From Aspidapion aeneum (Eukaryota; Arthropoda; Insecta; Coleoptera; Brentidae): DNA of 64,000 nt. Numbering within the stretch: the first letter of the stretch is position 1; every line of letters starts with the position of its first letter. The translations under genes and the position numbers were made by a program. The stretch is from assembly GCA_963576565.1 (NCBI GenBank), contig OY755045.1:36910667-36974666 (forward strand), in the 5' to 3' direction. The notes beneath the pieces are model-generated. The model saw only the letters and a program-made list of their open reading frames with translations. It was not told where the DNA came from and did not search any database. This document shows, in pieces, positions 35,465-47,528 of the stretch.

Positions 35465-36433
35465 CAGGGTGTTATATTTAAAAATTTAAGATCGATAATT
35501 AATACAATATATTTTTGTACGTGTTATTTTTAAAACCGGGATCCATAGGTTTTTGGGATGCAAAATCCAAATAGGGACACCTTTTTACTGTGGCCGAAAG
35601 AGGGTGCTTCACACTGCACTTGTAATGGTTTAAACCGGTCATAATTTATTTTGTGTATTTTTTAACTTTTTTTGTTACAAAAATAATTTTTAAACATTAA
35701 AATGTTTTTCATTATTTAATTTTATAATCCGCTAAAATGACTTTAGTTGTTTAGTTTAAAAGTTTTAAATAATATTTTAGCATAATCCACTTGGCACTGC
35801 CAATTCATCGACCAGATTTCACTCTTAACGGTAACAAATTTGTTTTTTTTTAAATAATTTGAACATTGCGGATTCCAACACTAACGACCTAAATATCTTA
35901 AAAACGGCTTACTTTGGCTAATTTTAACAGGAGTACCATTTTCGCTTAAATTGCTTACGAAATCACTTTCTTAATAAAAAGTGAAAAAATACACTGAGGA
36001 ATAAGTTATAACCGTTTTAGGCCCTCAGAGTGCAGTGTGAAGTGCACTTTAACGCAGGCGCTGATTTACGGTAGGGGAGAAAAGGGAAATTTCCCCATAA
36101 ATCTCAAACTGACACACGGAATACACGTTTTGGTCACTATGTAAAAAAAGTGTTATGCAATATTTATTATGATATCCCTCCCCCCCCCCACAAATAAAGT
36201 TTCTAGATCCGCCCCGGCTCTGACGGCCATGGTCAGAGGGTATATTCTGATTTTGCATTGCAAAAAAAACATACGAATACCAACTTTGAAATTATTTCAT
36301 AAAAAAAAGTTTCAATTTTATTTTTTACCTGCACCATCTCAAAAATAGAGGAATTTCGGCGAAAGTTAGTTGCTTTAAATCGGTATAGTTTGACCTTAGG
36401 AATATGCTGTAAAAATATTTTAATTACACCCTG
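35465..36433. mobile_element. Possible CAGGGTGT-ended MITE
   Basis: CAGGGTGTTATATTTAAAAA at the left and ATTACACCCTGTA at the right, each next to TA, but inverted similarity beyond the first eight bases is weak. It contains the short MITE at 36056-36217, which may have been inserted later. Confidence 0.4.
36056..36217. mobile_element. Short MITE (GCGGATCTA family), second copy
   Basis: Its interior TTTTGGTCACTATGTAAAAA and ATATTTATTATGATAT match 22644-22767, and it ends AAGTTTCTAGATCCGCCCC. The left end is eroded. Confidence 0.55.
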
Positions 36434-37258
36434 TATACCCTAGATTATAAACACTTAAATTTTGCATCTAAGTATACCAGGGGCACTAACAAAATTACAA
36501 ACGAAAAACAAATATAAAAACAATTCGTTCCCTTCCTGCATGTCTCTCGTTGTTTTTTGGGAATTTAATGCATTTAGTTTTTGACTTATTTATGTTCAGT
36601 CGTAGTTGTTTGGCTTTAAATATACATGGGTACCATAAAAACAATACCAAGAAAAAAAGCAAAACTGTCACAAAAAAAGACTCATACGAAAATTCTTTAA
36701 CCAACAAAATCATAAAACTAAACATTATCGTAACCTGAATTCGTTCACCCTGTATTATTACACTAAATCTTAAAAATTTTAAATGTGGGCATGGCACACA
36801 ATATGAAATATTTTCATGTCGCGGTTAAGATAATTTTTTGTGCACAATGAGGTAGAATTAAACCGCCTCCTTATTTGACACATTTAACAGCCTTGTATGA
36901 TGATTATGTCTTGGTTTTTGGCTTGTATACTGGGTGATCTATACCGACTGGTCCATCCATCTATAGAAACATTTAAAAAAATGAAAGTTGTAACAAAAAT
37001 ATTTTTTTGTATTCTTCTGAAATGTATGCACTTACATGCCTTCTTTTCTTATTTGTAAAACTGAAGAAATTCCAATTTCCACGATATATTTTACTCCCCC
37101 CTCAACGCAGCCGTGCATAGACGTAACAAAACTTGTATATACCTCCAGAAATCTTCATAAAAACACATTTAAGGGAGGGAACCGCCTCTCCACGAATGGT
37201 GGGGGTGGTTCCTACTCCAAAAATATTGAAGCGAGTGTAGACATATATCCGTGCCAAG

Positions 37259-37936
37259 TAGGGAATCCAATCCCACACCAAAACCTCAATCCCGCAAATC
37301 CGCGGGATTATAGCCCTCAATCCCGCGGATCCGCTAAATTGCCAAAAATAGTAATATTCTTTGTACTCAGCCTACTAAATATGCTAATAAAAGTTTTTAT
37401 GCAATAAAAAACAGAGTATAGTAGCAAGAAAATATTTATCGCATAAAGATAGAATACAAAAAACACTCGGAATAGGTCAAAAGTTACATTTTACATTGAT
37501 TTTGAAAATATTTCCGGAGGAAAGATAACATATCTAATGTGTTATCTTTTAAACTGTATCTAATTTTATTGCACATATAACCTGCGGCTGAAAACGCACG
37601 CTCAGCTTCGACACTTGTCTGAGGAATCGACTTGAGACAGTACGCAGCTCCCAAGTATATGCCCCTATTCCTTCCGCATTCAAAAAGGGTCATTTCATGT
37701 TCAAGTAACTGGTCAAGTGATGCTCGGGATCGGGCTGGTACAGCCATAAGAGAGGACTCTGATACTGGTACCCATGCTGTACGAAGGCTTCGATCTAATT
37801 CCTTTTCTAAATTCAAAGGTGATGGTTCGCATCTTGTTATCAGATAAGATAAAGGTGCATTTAAAGAATAAACCCCCTGGAGGGTCTTTAAATGCTCCCT
37901 AGGAAGTAAATGTTCTCTTAAACTGACGGTTACCAT
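37259..37936 (-). pseudogene. hAT transposase C-terminal region
   Basis: A 150-codon minus-strand frame ends in GAAYCLKSIPQTSVEAERAF, then SAAGYMCNKIRYSLK, then DMLSFLRKYF. This is the hAT C-terminal dimerisation domain (SVEAERAFSxAG...LRxxL) found at the end of hAT transposases. The element end TAGGGAATCCAATCCC is at 37259 with the same subterminal AATCCCGC repeats as the 9003-9741 element, so both come from one family. The opposite end was not found, and the catalytic core upstream is missing, so this copy is a fragment. The flank beyond about 37880 to 38170 contains inverted copies of an ATGCTCCC-type sequence, possibly another insertion. Confidence 0.85.
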
Positions 37937-38169
37937 TGGTCAATATTAGTTATGTGACATAAATTTGGTAGTATTGACATTTTTGGTGAATATTTTCAAG
38001 AATAAATCTCACTTTAAAGTTCTCCTATTGCAAAGCAGGAGAGCAGGTTATGTCAAATGTTCTCTAGAAAATGATCCATTCCGCGTCAGTTTGAAGTCAT
38101 ACACTATAAACTGACAAATGGTAACGGTGAATTGAAGAGAAAATTTACACCCAGGGGAGCATTTACAGA

Positions 38170-40017
38170 ATAAACCCCCAAGTGGATCCTCTTTGTCAGA
38201 TTTTCGGAGGAGTCTTATGTCTATCTATACCAAATGTGTTGCTTCCCTCTTAAACATAGGAACTGAACCTGTAAGGCCTGAACTAAATAAGGTAAACTAG
38301 AACAAATTGTATTGATCAGTGGTAACGTTTCAAGAAAAGAAGCTGTCTAAAAATATAGCGAAATATGGTTAAAATTCTAATCACCCTATAGACGAAGAAC
38401 ACGAACAAATTTAAAATAAGTATACATGTGACTCAGAAAAAGCAAAATAAAAGCACATTTAAAAGACATTTAGTAAAACAAGTTCAAGATCAACTTTCTA
38501 ATTTGGTATCTAGTCTTTTTTGACGACTTATATTTTGTTAATTGAATAATTAAGTTGAGCAAACAAATTAGAGATAAACATCACATAAGTATAAATTTTA
38601 GTTAATAGAAACAATTAAGAGCATTTTGGTAGGTTTTCCTTACTTTTAACCTAAAAGTTTTTAATATCATGTGTAGCGATATTCCGTCCCAACTCATGCT
38701 GTCTCAAAATTAAAAATGTATACAGGGGTTCTCAAAATGTCGCTCAAAAACTAAAAATTACTATTTTTGTTAAAGTATTTTTACTCGGGCACTTTAATCG
38801 CGATTCTCGTTACTCTTGTGGTTACCTTTACCGTAAATAAAGGTTACTTCAAGTTGTTAAAAACGAACATTTAAACGTACATAAAAATAACGTTTGGCGA
38901 TACACATAACCATAACTTTTTATTGACTTTTGGTATTTGAAAAAATAAAACAAGAAGATTGTGGTCTTAAAAATTAATTTAGTTTTAATTTTTTCAAAAC
39001 AAAATAAACTTTTCAACCTTTAAATTTAATGGTACAGTTAATTTCATTATTTTTGGGACCATTTTTTTTTCGCTGGCTTATGCCATTCTTGTGATAACCA
39101 GCTGATAACTGTCACACAGTTATCTGAAAAATTATGAAGCGGATTGTATCCGTTATCTGGCGCTATTTAACACCTTACGTTACCATTAATAAAAGTAACA
39201 GAGCGCTACTGCGTCCCCGCAGAAAAAAGGTACTCAAGGGTGACAAACTGGCAAAAAGCCTGACCTAAACCACCTCAAATAATTTAAATTTTTATACAGA
39301 ATCAAAATGAGCTCTGACTAGCGCCACTTTTTTCTATGTAAACAAAATTGTATGTCTTACCTTTTTCGAAATCTTTATGAAGTTACTTTTATCCGGGACA
39401 ACCTATATATTAACGTTTTGTTTTACGTTGCCCAACTTTCAACTTAAAGAGATTATTTTGTAATTTTATAGGCAAATATCTTAAAATCCAATTGAGAGAT
39501 TTTCGATATTTTTAACCGATTATAAAGATTTTAGAGAACTTCAATCAATACAAGCTATTACCCCTTACCTATATATATAGTGTTGAAGTTTACCCCTCGA
39601 AGAAGTTGCGTGCTACAAACAAGAGAGCCAAAAAGTGTCCTGCTCGTACACAAAATCGTCGTAATCGAAACTTTTTAAAAACGTATGAAAAATACCTTTA
39701 AAAACCTCTCTCATCTTTTAAAAAAATCATCCTGTATACCCATATATCTTATATAGTGCACAATATTCTTCTTGTACTTTAGGGAAAACAGTTCCTTATC
39801 AATATTTCGGGGATAAATGAACAGTTTAAATAAATAAAAAATCTTATATTGAAGAATTAATCTTTTAATTAATATGCAACCGTTTTAATTTTTTTAAGAA
39901 GATTTTGTATAAGTAATCGAATTTTTATACAAACTAAAAGAGTTTACTGCATCACTGGTATAAGGTGCCACAAGTGAAGTCATACACATTTATAATAAAA
40001 CAGTTTTATAATCTTAA
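38170..40017. other. Unassigned intron DNA
   Basis: AT-rich. No exon is recognised between the hAT and LINE fragments. Short phrases resembling mariner MITE arms (GAGAGATTTTCGATATTTTT, near 39494) suggest old MITE remains. Confidence 0.4.
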
Positions 40018-41200
40018 TCTTGTTGGATTTTTCCAAAGCGTTCGACACCATAGATCATAGACTAATGTTAGCCAAACTTAAAGTCTACTTAAATAATAGG
40101 TTTCAACGCATTACTTGCAACGGCCGTACATCTTCACAAATGGACATGGTCAGTGTCTGGTGTTCCTCAGGGTAGCGTCCTAGGGCCTCTCTTTTTTTAA
40201 ATTTACACAAGTATTTTAAAGGCAATAGAATACTGTAAGGCCCAGGCTTACTCTGATGATGGCCAGCTATATGGTCATTTTGATGTGGGTGTTGCGAAGA
40301 ACGTCGAAGAACTAATTAATAACGACCTAAACAAAATTTACAAGCTTTCTTTAGAACATAACCTAAAATTAAATGCCAGTAAGTTATATGTCCTCTTCTT
40401 TGGGAAAAGGGATAAAGTAACAATTTTAAAACAGCAGGTTAATTTGCAACATTCCTCTAAATGTCGTTAATTCTGCCAGGAATCTTGGAATTATTTTAGA
40501 TACTGAAATGAGATTTCGTGAACATGTTAAAAAGTTAATACAAAAATCATTTTTAAGTCTGATTCAAAGAAACATTTTCTTAATAAAACATTAAAGCGCG
40601 ATTTATGTGAAAGTTTATTTATTAAGTTAGATTCAAAATAGTTCCTTTAGACTTATTTTCAACCTTAAAAAACATGATCGTGTCTCTGAAAAAATAAAGG
40701 AGCTTTCCTGGTAAAAATGGACAAGCGCATGAAACTTCATTTGGTTAATTTTAGCCACCAGCTTTTACAAAGTACCCATTCTACCCCCCTTAAAGCTAAG
40801 TTATAACACGTCAAAATAACCGTATACGTAGTTTAAGAAATGATAACCTATTATCAATTCCTAAATATCGAACTCGTTGCCCAGTGCATTGAAGAGTCTA
40901 ACAATAATAAAGTTCAAAAAAGAAGTAAAAAAATATCTGTTTATAAACTAAAAGTTAAAAATTTTTTGTGGAATATTGTATGCTCACTGGTTTTTTTTCT
41001 CCTTATCAATACTATATAGAAAATAATAATGTAGTGTTTATATTTTTTTTGTTGATATGCTCGATCAGCTATCAATGCTTTTTTTTTCTTCTAGTGGTTA
41101 AGTAGAATAGCTAATAGCTAGACTCCGCCACACTGAAGCCTATTTGTTTGAGATTTGTAATTTATTTTTTCAAATTAATAAATGTCGGTTTTATTTATTT
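40018..41200 (+). pseudogene. Jockey/CR1-type LINE remnant
   Basis: The + strand reads LLDFSKAFDTIDHRLMLAKL (RT motif A), then a segment translating to roughly VSGVPQGSVLGPLLF around 40150-40195 (motif B). A decayed ADDxQLY region follows (YSDDGQLYGHFD near 40250-40285), then a frame with DLNKIYKLSLEHNLKLNASK. Multiple shifts kill it. It ends in a (TTTA)n tail near 41170-41200, as expected at the 3' end of such LINEs. It is distinct from the RTE families. Confidence 0.8.
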
Positions 41201-41807
41201 ATTTATTTATATGGCTGGACACATTTTCACTAGAGTCACTGCGTCCTGGATGCAGTGAGCGTAATTTCCATCCTTCCAAAGAAAATTATTCTTAAAAACG
41301 TGTCCCGATAAGAGTTTTAATAAACGTGTTTTTAAAAGATTTTTCCAGAAAACAATATTCTACAGCACCACCGTTCCAATTAGATTCGCCACTCTGTATA
41401 TGCGGACACAAAAACAAAAAAAAATCGTGCTCCACGAATATAAATGAAAAACAATATCATTTGCTGCCTGTTAACAATATATAAGCGTTTACAAAAAACC
41501 ACGTTTAATTGTTTCAAAGGTATAATTACCTTCAAGAATTTCAAAATAATTATTTTATCTAATGATGATTTAAATGAATGCTAGTTAGATTTCTTACTAA
41601 TAAGATAATTAAAGATAAAAACCTTGGTGTAGGTATCATCTTCTCTTGCATCAGAACTCCGCAAAGATTAAAAAAATTTAATAATTAATAATAATATGCA
41701 CTACCTGAGATATTTTCTGATAGAGATTCCCTTTTGGTTTTGAAAAAGAAGACTGACAAAGAAACGCTCAAGAACCTAATGAATAAAAATACAAAAGAAT
41801 CAAAATC
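41201..41807. other. Unassigned intron DNA
   Basis: No gene is seen. A short segment near 41218-41270 (CACTGCGTCCTGGATGCAGT) resembles one near 51750-51785 and may be a minor repeat. Confidence 0.35.
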
Positions 41808-42090
41808 TTTCTATGCCCGCTTAGCCAAGAAAAATTGTTCTTTTATTCACGGGTACTAAACTTTCAGTTTGTAGTATTTTTGGCTCACACTCCGCTGACT
41901 CGACATAAAACGTTGCGGGTACTGTTTTTTGTTTCATCTGCCTGCCTTTTATTTTTACTCTGGTAGTGTCTTTTGTATTTGTAGATGTCGCCACTTATGT
42001 AAAAAGTATACAGCAGGCATTATTTATTTATTTCTCTTACCAATATCGTAAGATGAGATTCACATACTGTCTCTATAGCTTTATAAAAGT

Positions 42091-42136
42091 GTGTTCTGAA
42101 GAGGCCCTTAAGGACGAAACAGTTAACTGTCAACAC
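42091..42136 (+). ncRNA. Hammerhead ribozyme (family B), stem II mismatch
   Basis: Stem I GTGTT/AACAC, core CTGAAGA, GAAA, perfect stem III ACAG-TTAA-CTGT and GTC are present. Stem II is GGCC/GGAC with one internal mismatch. Predicted cleavage is after C42131, probably slower than family A. Confidence 0.75.
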
Positions 42137-42585
42137 TAAATAGGTGTCCATTAGATCTTGGACCCTCTTGGGTGTACAGCGTTCGAGCTGCCCACGGAAA
42201 AATACAAGAGAAACAAAATCTTTCTATGCCCGCTAGCCACGAAAAATTGTTTTTTTATTCACGGGTACTAAACTTTACGTTTGTAGTATTTTTGGCTCAC
42301 ACTTCGCTGACTCGACATAAAAAGTTGCGAAGGCGGAAAAACATGCTATATGCATTGAGCCGAGCTGAGGTACAAATTATGTCACGGTCATGGGTACTGT
42401 TTTTCGTTTCATCTGCCTGCCTTTTATTTTTACTCTGGTAGTTTCTTTTATATTTGTAGATGTCGCGACTTATGTGACAGCATACGGTATCGCAGGCATT
42501 ATTTATTTATTTTTCTTTCCAATATCGTAAGAAGAGATTCATATAGCGGCTCTATAGCTTTACAAAAGTGTCACATTGACCATGC

Positions 42586-42632
42586 AGTGTTTTGAAGAGT
42601 TCCGTAAGGACGAAATAGCTAACTGTCAACAC
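42586..42632 (+). ncRNA. Decayed hammerhead ribozyme (family B)
   Basis: The catalytic CTGA has become TTGA, and stems II and III carry changes (GTTCC/GGAC, ATAG/CTGT). AGTGTT/AACACT of stem I is retained. Probably inactive. Confidence 0.65.
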
Positions 42633-43861
42633 TTAATAGGTGTCCATTAGATCATTAGATCTTGTAACCCCGTGAGTGTACACCGTGTTCCATTTTCGAT
42701 GGGATTAAATGGGAACCTCGGTTATTATTAATGAAATCGATTTTCTGATTGCACCTTACCATGTTCTTTTTTTGAGCCGTTAAAAATGGTGTAATCAGAT
42801 TTTTGCTATACTCCGTGGTTTCGCTAATACAGGGAGTTTTTTAATAAAGTGCATTTTTATTAATTCCTTGCACCTCCCTTATTTTGCAAGATATTTTTAT
42901 TCTGTAAAAACTTGTCTATGAAAACTTTTTTAGAGCAAAATAATGACGTTGTCCATTTTTTAAAATATTGTTTAGTTTTTGAGATATGGTATTTATCATG
43001 AAAAAATTACAAACGGACCTGGATTTTTTTTATTACTATTTTGATTGGTTCCATGCTATTATTATCTTAAAATGATAAAACTTTAATATTTTTTTTTTGA
43101 TTTAAGTTTAAAAAGAACTATTTAATATTTAAAAAAAATAAATTAGTACAAACCTGGAAATTTCCAACGTAATTATAAATTAAAAATTGCAAGACACGCT
43201 AGTTGAACGATTTTTAAATTATCTGTTTTGAAACGTTGATTAAAAGATTTATAAATAAAGAAAAAAACGTTAAAAAGTTACAAATATAATATTATAGTAA
43301 TTATTTGATGGTAGCACAGCAACTCATAAAATTTACTTCAACATGGAAAAAGAAAAGCGTGGAATTGACATTGTCATTTTACTTGTCATATTTGTGAATG
43401 GCTCACTCACAATTATTCTAAAATGGCTAAAAATCGACCATATCTAGATTTTGAAAAATGTGATTTGACTGCTTTATCAAGCAACAAAATCCCAATATTT
43501 AAACGGCAGAAATATTTTTATGCAAAATGCGTTAAGAAAAATTGCTCAAAAATGTTAACTATGTTTTACATAATGGCAATCAGTTTGAACATTTATATCA
43601 TTAAAGAAAAATTAGTTATTATTTTTTGTAATTCGTTATTTTTTTTGTATTTTTCATAGACTTTGTTTCAAATACACCTGTAAATTAACGTAAAACCATT
43701 TTAATTTGTTAAGTATCAAAACAGTTAAACTAAAAATCGTTTAACTAGCAATTTTTAATTTATGTTTATTATGGAAATTTCCGGGTTCGGACTAAATTTT
43801 TGTTTGAAATAAATTTTTTTTTTTACCTTAAAACAATTTTTTTGTAATTTTTATTATTATT

Positions 43862-46800
43862 ACGGGTACGGGTAGACCTCGTCAGATGTCTATCAGGGGA
43901 AATGAATCGACCCCTGCCCTCCGTAGATTCCAGGTACTCTTCGACCCGGAGAGTTAGCACCTGTATGGGGTCCCTTTCCCAGGGTTACGGGAGAAGACCA
44001 CATCGATATGAAAGGCGGAGAGAATGGACCTCGGTACGGTGATCATAGCGTAGGTGGCAACCCTTTCTTTTAGGGATAGTATAAAAGACTACTGCCTTGT
44101 AGTACCGGCGTTGGAATCGTCAAAGGCTAGGGGAAGAAAACCTCGATCAAAAATCACCTGGTCCTCCAGGTTGGGGGTTGGGGCATCAGACTAACTCTCT
44201 GATACCCGGAAAAAACGTACACTGTTAAAAAACCCAATCAAACGCCTCGGAAAGAAATGAAAAACCTAAGACGCACCAAGCAAAGAAACAGGAATATGAT
44301 TTTTGGTACATGGAACGTACAAGGAATGAATCGAAAAATGAATGAAATAGTACATGAGTGCAGCAGAATGAAGGTAGACCTTGCTGTACTAACAGAAACG
44401 AAAAAGAAAGGAAAAGGATCTGAAAACCTAGGACAATATGACCATTTCTATAGCGGAGTGGCAAAAGAAAAACATGCCCAACAAGGAGTATCTATTTTGG
44501 TCAACAAAAGATTTAGAAAATTTATCACCAACTGGGAAGCAGTCAATGAAAGGCTAATTAAAATGAATATAACAATAAAAGGAATGAGACTTACGATTTT
44601 TGGAATCTATGCGTATAACGACGATGCAAATGTAGCCGTGAAAGACAATTTTTTTGAAGAAATACACAATGAAATATCAGCAGTAAGTGCATCTAGAGAA
44701 ATTGTCATATTGGGAGATTTAAATAGTAGAACCGGTAACAGAGTTAATGATCTGACAGTTGGCCAATATGGAGAAAATCTTGTTAATGACAATGGAAACC
44801 GGCTAATTACAGTATGTGAGCAATTAAACCTAAAAATCCAAAACGGTTTTTTTCAACATAAGGAAATACACAAATATACCTGGACCAAACCCTCACAAAA
44901 CCTGAAATCCGTCATTGATTATCTTATCACTAAACAAAAGACAAAACTAAAAATTCAAGATGTCAGAACAAAGCGTGGATCAACATGCGGAAGTGATCAC
45001 TATTTTCTGGAGTCCAAAATTCTCTTTCCTTATCAAGGCCGAAGCCTGCATCAACAACATCTTGATGATACAGTCATTGAAGAAATTGATCACTGTAAAT
45101 ATAATTTACTAAGCCTAGAACATGACAGCGTAAAAAACTTATACAAAAAGAGACTGAACGAAAAACTTAATACAAGTTCAGGTGAAACCCCAGATGAGGA
45201 ATACGAATGTATTACATTAAGCATCCACCAAGCTGCAAAAGAAGCACTAGGATTAGTGGAAGAAACTTCTAAAAGAAGAAAACCATACTGGTGGGATGCT
45301 GAGATTGAGAGAGAAATAGAGGAAAAAAGGAAATTATATCACACCTACTTATCCCAAAAGACAGATAGAAGCAGACAAGAATACAAAATCGCGCAATCAA
45401 AGGTGAGAAGAATGATCAGTGATAAGAAAAATCATTCGTGGACGCAAAAATGTCAGAAAATAGATTCTTACTTAGGAGGTAGGAGAAGTACCGAAAGCTG
45501 GAAAACTATAAGATCGATTAAAAAAGAAACATGCAGAGATATCATTTCACCAATACCAGACAAAGAATGGGATGAGCATTTTAAAAAACTTTTAACTGAA
45601 GATAGAGCAGAATTCAAGGAAGACGCAAGAGACAATATAATTAGAACGATGGGATCTCCAGTACCCCTCACAATCTCTGAGGTCAAAAACGTGTGCACAA
45701 CCTTAAAAAGCGGTAAATCTGCCGGACCCGGAAATATCCCAGCCGAACTTATTAAATATGGCACTGAAGAACTGTTTTGGAGATTACGGAATCTTTTCCA
45801 AAAATATTTAAATGGAACTGTAGTCCCAACTGAGTGGAAAACGTCATATATATCCACAATACACAAAAAAGGAAGGAAAGATATATGTGACAATTATAGA
45901 GGTATATCTGTGACTAGTACGCTAAGCAGAATATACGGTAAAATAATAAGAAATAAAGTAGAGAGCGAATATAAAGACATGGAGGCAGAAGAACAAGCTG
46001 GTTTCAGGGCGGGTAGATCGACTTCAGATCATCTCTTTTGTATAACCCAAGTTATTGAAAAGAAAATGGCATACGGTCAAGAGCTGCATCTGCTTTACGT
46101 GGATTTGCAGAAGGCATATGATAGTATACCACTAAATCTACTTTGGAAAGCGTTGGAAAACACAAACATAAGCGTACAACTAATTAAGGCCATCCAAGAG
46201 TTATACCGCAATAGTAAGGCAAAAGTTAAAATAAAAGCAAAACTAACCAAAGGCTTTCAAGTAAATAAAGGTCTTAAACAAGGTTGCTGTATCTCGCCTA
46301 CGCTCTTCAAGATATACTTGGAACAAGTCCTTAAAGTATGGAAGAGAAAATGCCAAAACATGGGAATTCCGTTGGACGAAACCACCTTGTATACTTTATG
46401 TTTCGCCGATGATCAGATAGTAGTGGCTCAGGATTATGACGACCTCGAATATATGACACGAAAACTAATAGAAGAGTACAATAAGTGGGGACTAGAGGTT
46501 AATCTCAATAAGACAGAGTATATGTGTATCGGTGGAATGAAACAGGATCTAATCTTAAATACCGGGCAGCGAATTCACTCCTGTGATGAGTATAAATACT
46601 TAGGTCTAAAAATTACAGCTGACGGAACACTAGACAAAGCTATAAAAGATCGAAACGTACAAGGAAGAAAAGCAATAACTTTATTAAATGGAATAATTTG
46701 GGACCAAAGTATATCAAAACATAACAAAAAGCTTATATATAACACCATTATAAAAAGTATTATTACATACGGCTCAGAAGTATGGCCAATCAAGGATAGA

Positions 46801-47190
46801 ACAGAAAAAATGCTTTCCGCTACGGAGATGGACTATTGGAGAAGAGCAGCAGGGAAATCAAAAAGAGAAAGAGTTACAAATCAAAGAATAAGAGAAATTA
46901 TGACAGTAGGTGAACGTACTTTAGTGGATGATATAAGAACAAAACAACTGGTGTGGTACGGACATGTACAAAGAATGAATGACGAAAGACTACCTAAACA
47001 AATACTACAATGGAAACCAACTGGCCGAAGAAAACGAGGACGGCCAAGGAGAAGCTGGAGAGAAGGAATAGACAGTGAAATAAGAATAAGAGGCCTAGAT
47101 GATGAATTATGGGCAAACAGAAACGAGTGGAGATTGGGTATCGGAAGACGTAGAACGTTGTGAAACCGATAAATATATATATATATATAT
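43862..47190 (+). mobile_element. Full-length RTE non-LTR retrotransposon
   Basis: A ~400-bp GC-richer 5' leader begins about 43862 (ACGGGTACGGGTAGACCTCG), followed by one intact ORF (44257-47163). The 3' end has almost no UTR and terminates in a (TA)n run (47170-47190), as RTE elements commonly end in short simple repeats. It is inserted in the mariner-type element at 42681. No clear target duplication was found. The intact frame indicates recent arrival. Confidence 0.85.
44257..47163 (+). CDS. RTE polyprotein: endonuclease and reverse transcriptase
   Basis: A 968-residue single protein, close to the usual ~1000 residues of RTE elements. Residues ~10-250 form an APE-type endonuclease: GTWNVQGMN, LTETKK, ILGDLNSRTG and the final SDH (CGSDHYFLE) carry the catalytic residues. 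After a linker, residues ~450-760 form the reverse transcriptase: GKSAGPGNIPAELIK, NYRGISVTSTLSRIYGKII, EEQAGFRAGRSTSDHLFCI, YVDLQKAYDSIP (first catalytic Asp), LKQGCCISPTLFKIYLE, CFADDQIV (the Asp pair) and KWGLEVNLNKTEYM. The C-terminus is basic (PTGRRKRGRPRRSWREGID). It nicks genomic DNA and copies its RNA at the nick. No stop or frameshift is seen, so it may be active. The methionine at 44257 begins the frame right before FGTWNVQGM. The broken copies at 3010, 11303 and 25890 are relatives. Confidence 0.93.
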   Translation: MKNLRRTKQRNRNMIFGTWNVQGMNRKMNEIVHECSRMKVDLAVLTETKKKGKGSENLGQYDHFYSGVAKEKHAQQGVSILVNKRFRKFITNWEAVNERLIKMNITIKGMRLTIFGIYAYNDDANVAVKDNFFEEIHNEISAVSASREIVILGDLNSRTGNRVNDLTVGQYGENLVNDNGNRLITVCEQLNLKIQNGFFQHKEIHKYTWTKPSQNLKSVIDYLITKQKTKLKIQDVRTKRGSTCGSDHYFLESKILFPYQGRSLHQQHLDDTVIEEIDHCKYNLLSLEHDSVKNLYKKRLNEKLNTSSGETPDEEYECITLSIHQAAKEALGLVEETSKRRKPYWWDAEIEREIEEKRKLYHTYLSQKTDRSRQEYKIAQSKVRRMISDKKNHSWTQKCQKIDSYLGGRRSTESWKTIRSIKKETCRDIISPIPDKEWDEHFKKLLTEDRAEFKEDARDNIIRTMGSPVPLTISEVKNVCTTLKSGKSAGPGNIPAELIKYGTEELFWRLRNLFQKYLNGTVVPTEWKTSYISTIHKKGRKDICDNYRGISVTSTLSRIYGKIIRNKVESEYKDMEAEEQAGFRAGRSTSDHLFCITQVIEKKMAYGQELHLLYVDLQKAYDSIPLNLLWKALENTNISVQLIKAIQELYRNSKAKVKIKAKLTKGFQVNKGLKQGCCISPTLFKIYLEQVLKVWKRKCQNMGIPLDETTLYTLCFADDQIVVAQDYDDLEYMTRKLIEEYNKWGLEVNLNKTEYMCIGGMKQDLILNTGQRIHSCDEYKYLGLKITADGTLDKAIKDRNVQGRKAITLLNGIIWDQSISKHNKKLIYNTIIKSIITYGSEVWPIKDRTEKMLSATEMDYWRRAAGKSKRERVTNQRIREIMTVGERTLVDDIRTKQLVWYGHVQRMNDERLPKQILQWKPTGRRKRGRPRRSWREGIDSEIRIRGLDDELWANRNEWRLGIGRRRTL

Positions 47191-47528
47191 ATTATTTGGT
47201 GATAATAATAGCATGAAACCATTCAAAATAGTAATAAAAAAATCCAGGCCCGTATTTAATTTTTTTATGATAAATAAAAAAATTACAACGTCATGATTTT
47301 CTTCTAAGAAGATTGCCATAAAAAGATTTTTACAGAATAAACATATCTCGCAAATAAGCGAAATATAAAGGATTATTAAAAATGCAATTTTTTCAAAAAC
47401 TCCCTGTATTAGCGAAACTACGGGGTATAGCAAAAATCTGATCACGCCATTTGTAAGGGCTCAAAAAAAGAGCACGGTAACGTGCAATCATTTCCCATTT
47501 AATTCCATCGAAAATGGGACACGCTGTA

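Larger units (their letters stand above)
41808..42680 (+). repeat. Hammerhead repeat locus (family B), + orientation
   Basis: Nearly two ~496-bp units on the + strand, continuing after a 4.8-kb insertion at about 47529-47640. Blocks shared with 31771-34146 in inverse orientation are TTTCTATGCCCGCTTAGCCA, TTATTCACGGGTACTAAACT and CCACGGAAAAATACAAGAG. Two decayed ribozymes sit at 42091 and 42586, 496 bp apart. The interrupted site can be rejoined through TGTACAGC, matching the uninterrupted sibling at 42175-42182. Confidence 0.82.
42681..47526. mobile_element. Mariner-type element with long inverted ends, split by an RTE
   Basis: The left end CACCGTGTTCCATTTTCGAT and right end AAAATGGGACACGCTG are flanked by TA (42679-42680, 47527-47528). 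Inverted similarity runs ~200 bp inward, including GTTTCGCTAATACAGGGAGT. It lies in a family B hammerhead unit. Without the RTE at about 43862-47190 it would be ~1.5 kb. No transposase is recognised; the frame at 43423-43659 is unknown. Relatives with the same ends are at 56228-56640 and 56643. Confidence 0.82.

Noticed and set aside
43423..43659. A 78-codon frame as transposase of the mariner-type element
   Set aside because: There is no DD(E/D) or helix-turn-helix pattern and it is too short, so no function is assigned.
44225..47222. Minus-strand frames across the RTE ORF
   Set aside because: They are shadows of the 968-codon + strand gene.
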